Source of the DNA: JAAXGX01 sp965203565
GTDB taxonomy: Bacteria > Acidobacteriota > Vicinamibacteria > Vicinamibacterales > UBA8438
DNA length: 64,000 nucleotides
Assembly (NCBI GenBank): GCA_965203565.1
Contig: OZ241896.1
Span: 434,001 to 498,000, forward strand
Direction of reading: 5' to 3'
Part shown: in pieces, positions 8,523 through 16,800 of the stretch
How positions within the stretch are numbered: position 1 is the first letter of the stretch
How the letters are laid out: every line of letters begins with the position of its first letter
Position numbers and translations under genes: made by a program
The notes under the pieces: generated by a model
Seen by the model: only the letters and a program-made list of their open reading frames with translations
What the model was told of the DNA's origin: nothing
Databases searched by the model: none

Positions 8523-11133
8523 CGCGGCCTCGCGCCATGAACGACGCCGCCTGACAGAGCGTGGTGAAGTCCCGCAGCACGTCTTCGGGGGCGGAGCCGG
8601 TTCGGAGATCCCCGTAGGTGTCGAACGCCCGGGGAAGGTCCAGGTCCGCGAGCGCCCCGCCGCCGGCCCGGCGGTCCACCAGACGCCCGATCTCCGATCG
8701 GACGGCCGCGCGTGGCAGCACGTCGGACGCCAAGGCCGCCGATTCGGCCCGCAGACGGTACGTCCAGCGATCGGACGCCCCGTCTGCGAACGCGCGGCGC
8801 AGCTTGTCCACCCACGGTGCGAAGGGCCAGGGACACATGGCCCGCGCGACCTCGCCGGACCGGCGCGCGGTGACGAGCGCGAGCCGGTCGCGCCCGGCCG
8901 CCTTCGCGCGGCGTTCCGCGTCTCGCGCCATGGCGAGCGCGTCGCGCAGATCCTCCCTGTAATGCACGAGCGCGACGCCGGCCGACATCGAGGCGTCCGC
9001 GCCCATCGTGATGCGCCGCCGGGTGATGCGCCGCCGGCCGCCGCAGTCCCGCCATCCGTCTTCGCCCGGATCGTCCCGGCCGGAGAACGCGTCGCGCAGG
9101 GAGCGGACGCAGGCGAACACGGTCGACACCGGGCAGAGCGCCAGCACGTCGTCGCCGCCGGAATAGATCAGGGCGCCGTGATGGTCGTCCGCCACGACGG
9201 TCGGCGCCACCTCGGTCGCAAACGTCGAGAGCGCGGCGCTGATCGCGGCGTGCAGCGCCGGCCCGACCGGACGCCTGGCGTCGAGCGCTTCCTCTGCGCC
9301 GCCGATCCCTTCGAAGTACGCGCGCAGCTTCGGATGCAGCAACCGCCGCAGCGCCGGTGTCTTCTCCCCGGCGAGCCAGCGCCCCATCTGGTCGCCGTCC
9401 ATGGAGATCACCGCGTAGTAGGCCGGCGGCCGTCCGTGCGGTCCTGTTCGGGCTTCGCAGAGACGCTTCCAGAGGGGCTCCGGGACCGGCCGTTCGTGGT
9501 CGACCTCGTGCCGCCGCCGCCAGTGGAGCCACAGACCGCTCCAGTGCCCGTCGCGGCGGCGTTCTTCGTCGGGGGCGATGCCGGCGCCGGCGAGCCATTC
9601 GGCGGCGGCCACCGTCGCCGTATCGGGGAACCGCAAGTCGTCCGGCGAAAGGCCAAGTTCCGCGGCGAGCAGGGCCGGTCCCGCGAACCGTTTCGTCAAC
9701 GCCACGGCGCACAACCGCTCGCGGGGCCGCAAGCGCACGCCTTCGACGGAGGTCCGTTCGGCGACCCTTTCCCAGAAGTCCCGCGACGCGCGGGATTCGG
9801 CGGGTCCCATCTGCTCCCAGCTTCCGAACAGCGTGCACTTGGCCGGTGAAGGCCCGCGGCCGGCATCGCCCGCGAGCGGTACGTGGCGCACGGCCCGGGT
9901 CGCCGCCATCAGGCGTGCGGACATCTCCATCTGCGCCTGCCAGCGGCCGGCGTGGTCCTGGCCGTAGGGCGGCCGGTGCGCGGCCGGCATCGCCCGCGAC
10001 AGGTCGCGAACCTTCTGCGCGTCGGGCCATCCGGAGGCGAAGTCCGCCGCGCCGACGAGCCGCGCGAGCCGATCGTCGTCGAGTGCGTCCAACGGCGCGA
10101 CCGCGCCCCTGAAATCGAGCGCGCTGTCGATCTGCGGCTCCCAGAACCGGGCCCAGTCCTGGGAGAGAGGTGCGAACGCCGGGTCGAGCCGGTGTCGCAC
10201 CGCGTCGGCCAAGCGTCGCCATCCTGCCCGCGCCGCGTCGACGCAGGCATCGCGCAGGGCCGCGGCCTCGGCGCCGTCCCGGCCCCACGGCGCGACCGCG
10301 ACGAAGCGGTTGGGCAACGACGGCGCCCTGCACGCGTGCCGCTCTGGACGCGGTACGCGTTCTCCGAGTCCCGCGTCCCGCCGGAGCCAGAAGTCCGCCT
10401 GCGGCGCGCCGCGCAACGTCGGATACACGAACGCCGTCGGGCCCAGCCGATCGAGGACAGGCTTCATCGCCTGGAACGCCAGCCACGACAGCAACGCGCT
10501 GCCCGACCAGAGATCGCGCACGCTGCGCGCCGCCTCGATGAACGGCTGCACCGGTCCGAGTGCGAAAGAAAGGCAGGCCGCCCCGCCGGGCGCTCCGGCG
10601 GCGTGCAAGCCGGCGGTGATGTCGACGTGCTGGAACAGCGTGTGGTCCGGAATGCGCGTATCGGCGGGAAGCCGTGCGGCATCCTCGCCGAACTCGGCTG
10701 CGATTCGGTCCGGCAGAAGTCGCCAGACCGCCAGGAACCGCTCGCGCGGCTCCGGCAAGTCGCCGACGATTTCCTCCAGCAGCGCAACCATACTGTCCGG
10801 GTCCACGCTGCCCGGCTTCAACTCGACGCAGGCGCCGCTCATCGGGTGCGCAAGCCGCAGCCCGTCCGCCGCACCGACAGCGCGTTCGCCGGCCGCCCCG
10901 GCCGTGGGCGCCGGCAGACGCTCGACGATGGCTGCCGTTCTGTCAGCGTCCGCGGCGAGCCGATGAAGGCCCTTTCGAGAGACGTCACGTCCCAACGCGG
11001 CCGAGGCGTACCGTGCGGCCCTGGATTCGTGACCCTGGATGCCGAGCGCCTTGTCGAACGGATCGTGCAGCCACGCCAGCAGCAGATCTTCCCAGTCGGT
11101 CTCCGGGAGCGCCGCGCCGGCATCCCTCGTCAT
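8515..11133 (-). CDS. cmr2: Type III-B large subunit Cmr2 (Cas10) with HD and GGDD domains
   Basis: This 872-residue protein has an HD-nuclease motif at the N-terminus (LLLAWLHDPFDKAL, H23 and D24) and a cyclase palm domain with MDGDQMGRW and GGDD at about 659-662. Both catalytic centres look intact, so it should make cyclic oligoadenylates on target RNA binding and may cut ssDNA. I see no obvious Cys4 zinc ribbon, unlike many Cmr2 proteins. The chosen ATG at 11133 begins just before the HD domain; the frame extends upstream into the decayed vapC gene, whose stop codon overlaps this start (ATGA). It is the first gene of the Cmr operon, followed by cmr3 with an 8-nt overlap. Confidence 0.92.
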   Translation of the reverse strand: MTRDAGAALPETDWEDLLLAWLHDPFDKALGIQGHESRAARYASAALGRDVSRKGLHRLAADADRTAAIVERLPAPTAGAAGERAVGAADGLRLAHPMSGACVELKPGSVDPDSMVALLEEIVGDLPEPRERFLAVWRLLPDRIAAEFGEDAARLPADTRIPDHTLFQHVDITAGLHAAGAPGGAACLSFALGPVQPFIEAARSVRDLWSGSALLSWLAFQAMKPVLDRLGPTAFVYPTLRGAPQADFWLRRDAGLGERVPRPERHACRAPSLPNRFVAVAPWGRDGAEAAALRDACVDAARAGWRRLADAVRHRLDPAFAPLSQDWARFWEPQIDSALDFRGAVAPLDALDDDRLARLVGAADFASGWPDAQKVRDLSRAMPAAHRPPYGQDHAGRWQAQMEMSARLMAATRAVRHVPLAGDAGRGPSPAKCTLFGSWEQMGPAESRASRDFWERVAERTSVEGVRLRPRERLCAVALTKRFAGPALLAAELGLSPDDLRFPDTATVAAAEWLAGAGIAPDEERRRDGHWSGLWLHWRRRHEVDHERPVPEPLWKRLCEARTGPHGRPPAYYAVISMDGDQMGRWLAGEKTPALRRLLHPKLRAYFEGIGGAEEALDARRPVGPALHAAISAALSTFATEVAPTVVADDHHGALIYSGGDDVLALCPVSTVFACVRSLRDAFSGRDDPGEDGWRDCGGRRRITRRRITMGADASMSAGVALVHYREDLRDALAMARDAERRAKAAGRDRLALVTARRSGEVARAMCPWPFAPWVDKLRRAFADGASDRWTYRLRAESAALASDVLPRAAVRSEIGRLVDRRAGGGALADLDLPRAFDTYGDLRTGSAPEDVLRDFTTLCQAASFMARGRDD

Positions 11134-11468
11134 TCGGCCCAGTTCTCCACGTTGAGCCCGGAAACTCTGGCGAAGTGTTTCCGGTTGTTGGTCACCAGCA
11201 CGCAGCCGAGGCCGCGGGCGTGAGCCGCGATCATGGGCGTCGTTCGCTCCTATCGGCGTGCCGGCGTCCAGCAAACGGGACTGGAGCCTGGCGAATTCGT
11301 CGGCGGCAGTCGTGTCCCAGGAAAGGACCGCCTCCTGGCGCTTCGGGAACGTTCGGCGCCCAGCCGCAATTCCGCGTAGGCCACAACGGAAATTGACAGT
11401 GCGGCCGCGTGCGCCTTCTCCTGCATCGTCGCCAGGAGACCCGGGCTGCGCGACCGGATGACGTAGCT
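11130..11468 (-). pseudogene. vapC: Decayed VapC-type PIN-domain toxin
   Basis: Read in three frames, this segment gives a broken PIN protein: SYVIRSRSPGLLATMQEKAH, then LSISVVAYAELRLGAERS, a frameshift to AVLSWDTTAADEFARLQSRL, then AGTPIGANDA, another shift (one extra C), and MIAAHARGLG, VLVTNN, HFARVSGLNVENWAE and stop. These match the FitB/VapC order of motifs. The start codon and the first catalytic Asp (LDTN) are missing, so it cannot be an active toxin. The stop codon overlaps the cmr2 ATG. It sits directly downstream of a vapB remnant. Confidence 0.75.
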
Positions 11469-11575
11469 TCAGAAAACGACTCGCCCGCTCTCCATCAGCC
11501 GGGGCCGATCGGCCATGAAGTCGTCATCACAGCCTGACTGCGGCCGTTGACGAACAGCTTGGCGGTGGTCTTCAT
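11469..11575 (-). pseudogene. vapB: Internally deleted VapB antitoxin
   Basis: The ATG at 11575 opens MKTTAKLFVNGRSQAV, the standard AbrB/MazE-type VapB N-terminus. The frame then jumps to DDFMADRPRLMESGRVVF and stop, which matches the VapB C-terminal tail; roughly 45 residues of the middle are missing. Together with the adjacent vapC remnant this shows a complete vapBC module once stood between the divergent cmr and cas4-cas1 units. Confidence 0.7.
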
Positions 11576-11581
11576 GGCCTA

Positions 11582-11602
11582 TGTATATCACAAGCATATG
11601 CA
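11582..11602. promoter_or_regulatory. Imperfect inverted repeat, possible relic vapBC operator in the cmr / cas4-cas1 divergent region
   Basis: TGTATAT, 7 nt, ATATGCA forms an imperfect inverted repeat 6 nt upstream of the vapB start. VapB proteins often bind AT-rich palindromes at this place. It lies 73 bp upstream of the cas4-cas1 GTG and is AT-rich against a GC-rich background, so it may also overlap the cas4-cas1 promoter. No clear -35/-10 pair was found. Confidence 0.35.
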
Positions 11603-11674
11603 GCCGCCGCGGTGGCGCCTCTCTATTGCGGACACGCCCATCTACCGAAAATCCGGGGACTGGAGATCGCCGCT

Positions 11675-13390
11675 GTGCCCGTCACGGACTCTCGAGAGCC
11701 GCCGGTTCAGCCCGTCCCGGCCGACGTCCCGCCGCTCGTGCCGGCGCGCATGGTCAACGAGTACGTCTACTGCCCGCGGCTGGCCTACCTGGAGTGGGTT
11801 CAGGGCGAATGGGCCGACTCGTCCGACACCGTCGAGGGCCGCCACGCGCACCGGCGGGTCAATCGCGAAGGCGGAAGCCTGCCGGCGGCGGCGGACGTCG
11901 AGGCCGCGGCGAAAGTGCACGCCAGATCGGTCACGCTGTCGTCCGACCGCCTCGGGATCATCGCCCGGATGGACCTCATCGAGTCGGACGGCGGCCGGGT
12001 GGCGCCGGTCGACTACAAGCGGGGCAAGCGGCCCCACGTCGAGCGCGGGGCGCACGACCCCGAGCGGGTGCAGCTTTGCGTGCAGGGCCTCATCCTGCGC
12101 GAGCACGGGTACGACTGCGCCGAAGGGGTGCTGTACTTCGTTGGCGGCCGCGAACGGGTCCGGGTGCCGTTCGACGACGATCTCGTCGCCGCCGCCACGC
12201 GGGCGATAGAAGGCCTGCGGCGCGTCGCGGCGGACGGCGCGATGCCGCCGCCCCTCGAAGACAGCCCGAAATGTCCGCGCTGCTCGCTGGTCGAAATCTG
12301 CCTGCCGGACGAAGTCAACCACCTCACTCGGCTCGACCGCCCGCCGCGTCCCATCGCCGTCCCCGTCACCGACGCGCTCCCGCTCTACGTGCAGGCGCGC
12401 CGCGCGAAGGTCGCCAAGTCGGGCGAAACCCTCGTGGTGACCGTGGACGACGAGAAGGTGGCGACCGCCCGTCTGGAGGAGACCTCGCAGGTGGTGATGA
12501 TGGGCAACGTCCACCTGACGACGCCCTGCCTGCAGGAACTGATGGGCCGGGAGATCCCGGTGACGTGGCACAGCTTCGGCGGATGGTTCTACGGCCACAC
12601 GATGAGCAACGGACACAAGAACGTCGAGCTGCGCACCGCCCAGTACCGGGCGAGCTTCGACGACGACGCCTGCCTGCGGTTCGCCAGGGGACTCGTGAAC
12701 GCCAAGATCCAGAACTGCCGCACGCTGCTGCGCCGGAACTGGAAGCGGCCGGACAGCAGCCAGCCGGTGCTGATCGACCTGAAGAGCGACAGCCGCCGGG
12801 CCGGCCGCGCGCAGTCGCTGCCGGAGCTGCTCGGCACGGAAGGCGCCGCCGCCGCCCGCTACTTCCGGGCCTTCGGCGCCATGCTGCACGACGCCGCGCC
12901 GGGCGGGGACGGGGCGCTCGGGTTCGATTTCGAGACGCGGAACCGGCGCCCGCCGACCGATCCGGTCAACGCGCTGCTCTCGTTCGCCTATTCGCTCCTG
13001 GTCCGCTCGTGGACGGTGACGCTGGCGGCCGTCGGCTTCGACGCCTTCCGGGGCCTCTACCATCAGCCGCGCTACGGCCGGCCGGCGCTCGCACTGGACC
13101 TGATGGAGCCGTTCCGCCCCCTGGTCGCCGACTCCGTGGTGGTCCAGGCCGTCAACAACGGTGAAATCAGACTGATCGACTTCAAGAGCGCGGGCGGGAG
13201 CGTCAACCTGAGCGCCGAAGGCCGACGGCGTTTCATCGCCACCTTCGAACGGCGCCTCGGCCACCAGGTGGTCCATCCGCTGTTCGGCTACCGGGTCAGC
13301 TACCGGAGGCTCATGGAGATGCAGGCCCGGCTGTTCGGGCGCTTCCTCCTCGGCGAACTCCCCGAGTATCCGAACTTCCTGACGCGGTGA
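11675..13390 (+). CDS. cas4-cas1: Cas4-Cas1 fusion, spacer acquisition integrase
   Basis: Residues 1-215 are a Cas4 (RecB-like, Fe-S) domain: Cys33 in EYVYCPRLAYLEW, DYKRGKRP at 113-120 (D and K of the nuclease core), and the C-terminal cluster CPRCSLVEIC at 200-209 giving the other three cysteines. Residues about 225-571 are Cas1, with GTEGAAA (Glu389), YHQPRYGRPALALDLMEPFR (His463 and Asp475/Glu478) as the metal-binding triad. The fusion would process prespacers and integrate them with Cas2. I chose the GTG at 11675, which has GGAG 9 nt upstream; an ATG at 11612 adds 21 residues that do not look like Cas4. Such fusions are known in type I-G and some III-B loci. Confidence 0.92.
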   Translation: MPVTDSREPPVQPVPADVPPLVPARMVNEYVYCPRLAYLEWVQGEWADSSDTVEGRHAHRRVNREGGSLPAAADVEAAAKVHARSVTLSSDRLGIIARMDLIESDGGRVAPVDYKRGKRPHVERGAHDPERVQLCVQGLILREHGYDCAEGVLYFVGGRERVRVPFDDDLVAAATRAIEGLRRVAADGAMPPPLEDSPKCPRCSLVEICLPDEVNHLTRLDRPPRPIAVPVTDALPLYVQARRAKVAKSGETLVVTVDDEKVATARLEETSQVVMMGNVHLTTPCLQELMGREIPVTWHSFGGWFYGHTMSNGHKNVELRTAQYRASFDDDACLRFARGLVNAKIQNCRTLLRRNWKRPDSSQPVLIDLKSDSRRAGRAQSLPELLGTEGAAAARYFRAFGAMLHDAAPGGDGALGFDFETRNRRPPTDPVNALLSFAYSLLVRSWTVTLAAVGFDAFRGLYHQPRYGRPALALDLMEPFRPLVADSVVVQAVNNGEIRLIDFKSAGGSVNLSAEGRRRFIATFERRLGHQVVHPLFGYRVSYRRLMEMQARLFGRFLLGELPEYPNFLTR

Positions 13391-13394
13391 CCGC

Positions 13395-13682
13395 GTGGAG
13401 CACCTGTACGTCGTCGTCTACGACATCGCCGACCAGAAGCGCTGGCGGCGCGTGTTCAAGCTGATGCAGGGCTACGGCGAGTGGGTCCAGCTCTCGGTCT
13501 TCCAGTGCCGCCTCCCCCGCCGCCGCCACGCCGAACTGGTTGCACGCCTTGACAACATGATCGATCATGGAGAGGACCACGTCGTGCTGGTCGACATCGG
13601 CGTCGCCGAGGGCGTCGAGCCGCGCGTGGTCAGCCTCGGCAAGACGTTCACGGCGGTGAAACGGGAGCCGGTCATCGTATGA
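13395..13682 (+). CDS. cas2: CRISPR-associated endonuclease Cas2
   Basis: The 95-residue protein is the usual Cas2 size, starting MEHLYVVVYDIADQKRWRRV with the conserved Asp in the first strand (VVYDI) and continuing GYGEWVQLSVFQCRL. It would form the Cas1-Cas2 integration complex. It starts with GTG at 13395, four bases after the cas4-cas1 stop. The array leader begins immediately downstream. Confidence 0.92.
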   Translation: MEHLYVVVYDIADQKRWRRVFKLMQGYGEWVQLSVFQCRLPRRRHAELVARLDNMIDHGEDHVVLVDIGVAEGVEPRVVSLGKTFTAVKREPVIV

Positions 13683-13756
13683 CGCCTCCCGCCGCCGCGG
13701 ATCGAGCGCTCCAGTGGCGCCCAAGCGCCGGGAAGCGCTCGAAACCCGGCAGGTCC

Positions 13757-13785
13757 TTGACAACTGGATAGTTACGGTGAATGAT
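13757..13785 (+). promoter_or_regulatory. Candidate array promoter in the leader
   Basis: A perfect -35 TTGACA (13757-13762) is followed after 17 bp by AATGAT (13780-13785), four of six matches to a -10 box. It points into the array and lies about 105 bp before the first repeat. Confidence 0.45.
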
Positions 13786-13804
13786 CGCCGGATGCAGCAG
13801 CGTA

Positions 13805-13833
13805 GTTTCCGACGGCTGCGGCCTCATCGCAGC
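13805..13833 (+). repeat. Degenerate repeat-like segment inside the leader
   Basis: GTTTCCGACG then GCTGCGGCCTCATCGCAGC resembles the array repeat with its central loop shortened: the 5' GTTTTCCG block, the GCTGCGGCCTCAT block and the final AGC are recognisable. It lies about 57 bp upstream of the first true repeat. Confidence 0.5.
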
Positions 13834-13889
13834 GACCACTCGCAACTCATCCTTCAAGCGCGCCCAACGCAACGCCTTGCGAGCGGTCC

Positions 13890-16800
13890 GTTTTCCGCAG
13901 TGATATGCTGCGGCCTCATTGAAGCGCCCAACGCAACGTTTTCCGCAGTGATATGCTGCGGCGAAGCGGTCCGTTTTCCGCAGTGATATGCTGCGGCCTC
14001 ATTGAAGCTGGCGACTGGGCCGTATGCGCGCTCCCAGGCCAAGAGTTTTCCGCAGTGATATGCTGCGGCCTCATTGAAGCGAGGTTTCCCCCGGCCGTCC
14101 ATACGCCCGCTCCCCGGGTTTTCCGCAGTGATATGCTGCGGCCTCATTGAAGCCGCCGGCGCCGGCGATCGTCAGCGCGCTGGCGCTGGGTTTTCCGCAG
14201 TGATATGCTGCGGCCTCATTGAAGCGGCGGCGCGTCGAGCTGCTCGATCGCCGAGTCCCCGACGTTTTCCGCAGTGATATGCTGCGGCCTCATTGAAGCT
14301 CGGAAGCTGCGTCCGCAGATCGAGCCGTGTCGGGCGCGTTTTCCGCAGTGATATGCTGCGGCCTCATTGAAGCGCCGACCGAGCCTCTATTCCCGGCGCG
14401 GGGGTCTACGTTTTCCGCAGTGATATGCTGCGGCCTCATTGAAGCATCGTCGCCACCTGATCCACTGTGACCCCCCGCGCCCGGTTTTCCGCAGTGATAT
14501 GCTGCGGCCTCATTGAAGCGCGGCCGACCAGCTCGTGCTGGCCTGGCACGTCGCGTTTTCCGCAGTGATATGCTGCGGCCTCATTGAAGCGAGGATCCTG
14601 CTGTTGCCGCCGCCGACGGCGAGCCCCGTGTTTTCCGCAGTGATATGCTGCGGCCTCATTGAAGCAGCTGCGTCGAGACCTCCGCCGTGCTCCCGGTGAC
14701 TGTTTTCCGCAGTGATATGCTGCGGCCTCATTGAAGCATCGCGTTCGTGGCGCGCCGGGACCTGCGGACGGCGTTTTCCGCAGTGATATGCTGCGGCCTC
14801 ATTGAAGCCCCAGCGGCGACGCGAGAGGTCGTCGGCTGGAGCGCCTGGTTTTCCGCAGTGATATGCTGCGGCCTCATTGAAGCAGGCAGCGGCGGCACAG
14901 CCGCTCGTCGCCGGTCCACGTTTTCCGCAGTGATATGCTGCGGCCTCATTGAAGCGCGGTTGCCGAAACCGACATGCTCAGCAGCGAGACGTTTTCCGCA
15001 GTGATATGCTGCGGCCTCATTGAAGCCGCCGGCGCCGGCGATCGTCAGCGCGCTGGTCCTCGCGTTTTCCGCAGTGATATGCTGCGGCCTCATTGAAGCG
15101 CGCAGATCCATGCTGCAGATCACTCTAGCCGGTCGGTTTTCCGCAGTGATATGCTGCGGCCTCATTGAAGCTACTTTACCCCCCCCCCCCCCCCCCCCCG
15201 CGCGGCGGACCGGTTTTCCGCAGTGATATGCTGCGGCCTCATTGAAGCGATCGCGACCAGGCCAGATCCGGCCGCAGATGGACCGTTTTCCGCAGTGATA
15301 TGCTGCGGCCTCATTGAAGCCGCGCCCGCGTCGACCGCGCTAATCGCTCGAACCCGGCGTTTTCCGCAGTGATATGCTGCGGCCTCATTGAAGCGCCCCC
15401 GCCAGGGTCAGCACGTCGGCGGCGGCGGCGGGTTTTCCGCAGTGATATGCTGCGGCCTCATTGAAGCGGCCACGTCGACGGCCTGCACGCGACGACCGTT
15501 GCCGGTTTTCCGCAGTGATATGCTGCGGCCTCATTGAAGCGATATCCGGCAGCACGCGGCCTTCCAAGTTGATGCCGTTTTCCGCAGTGATATGCTGCGG
15601 CCTCATTGAAGCGCCGCCGCCGCCGCGCGCAGCCTCCGCACGTCGCCGGCGTGTTTTCCGCAGTGATATGCTGCGGCCTCATTGAAGCACGCCGGAGGCC
15701 TGCGCCGCGTCCAGGCGGCCCTGGAGTTTTCCGCAGTGATATGCTGCGGCCTCATTGAAGCGCGCGCCCGACGGCGTCGGCCATCCCGCCGATCCCGCCG
15801 TTTTCCGCAGTGATATGCTGCGGCCTCATTGAAGCAATGAGGCCGCAGCAACGGGCTGCGGAAAACCTGGGTTTTCCGCAGTGATATGCTGCGGCCTCAT
15901 TGAAGCGGGAGCTGCGCCGGCAGGTCCGCATCCAGGTGGACGGGTTTTCCGCAGTGATATGCTGCGGCCTCATTGAAGCTCGGCGATCGGCTCAGTGAGC
16001 CGCAGCAGTCGGCCGCCGCGTTTTCCGCAGTGATATGCTGCGGCCTCATTGAAGCCGGGCGCCGGGTCGAACATCGCCCGTCTCACCGGATCTGGTTTTC
16101 CGCAGTGATATGCTGCGGCCTCATTGAAGCGCCTCGGTGACCTGAGACTCGATCACGGGCGGCGTGAAGTTTTCCGCAGTGATATGCTGCGGCCTCATTG
16201 AAGCCCGACCGATGTCATCGAGCGCAGGCGGCCGGCCGTGCGTTTTCCGCAGTGATATGCTGCGGCCTCATTGAAGCCAGCGCATCCCACGCGCCGTCCC
16301 ACCGGCGCACGTGGTTTTCCGCAGTGATATGCTGCGGCCTCATTGAAGCAAGCACCGGCTGGCCGCGCAGCCACGCCCGGATCTCCCGTTTTCCGCAGTG
16401 ATATGCTGCGGCCTCATTGAAGCTTCGATACGGACGAGGCGGAATCCGACGCCTCGTCGTTTTCCGCAGTGATATGCTGCGGCCTCATTGAAGCTCGCCG
16501 CCGCCGCCGCCGTGGTCGTCCGACCCCGGCGTTTTCCGCAGTGATATGCTGCGGCCTCATTGAAGCACGCCGGCGACGTCGTCGACGAACGCCGCCTCAT
16601 CCACGAGTTTTCCGCAGTGATATGCTGCGGCCTCATTGAAGCGATGAGGTTACACGGTCCGGGCCGCCCGACACGTTGACCGGTTTTCCGCAGTGATATG
16701 CTGCGGCCTCATTGAAGCGTCTGTATGTTCTGCGCCACTCACTCCGGCGAGAGCGGTTTTCCGCAGTGATATGCTGCGGCCTCATTGAAGCATGAGCGGG

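Larger units (their letters stand above)
13683..13889 (+). promoter_or_regulatory. CRISPR leader
   Basis: This 207-bp non-coding stretch separates cas2 from the first repeat. Its position next to the adaptation genes, the repeat orientation (3' end ATTGAAGC, a standard crRNA 5' handle) and the sequence degeneration at the opposite end of the array all mark this as the leader side. Its last ~30 bp are partly repeated just inside the array. Confidence 0.8.

Noticed and set aside
11134..11274. N-terminal extension of cmr2 to 11274
   Set aside because: The extra residues are the decayed vapC gene read in one frame; the Cas10 HD domain starts just after 11133.
2374..13682. A cas6 or reverse transcriptase in the CRISPR locus
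   Set aside because: No RAMP with a Cas6 C-terminal glycine loop and no RT motif (YxDD) was found among the cas genes.
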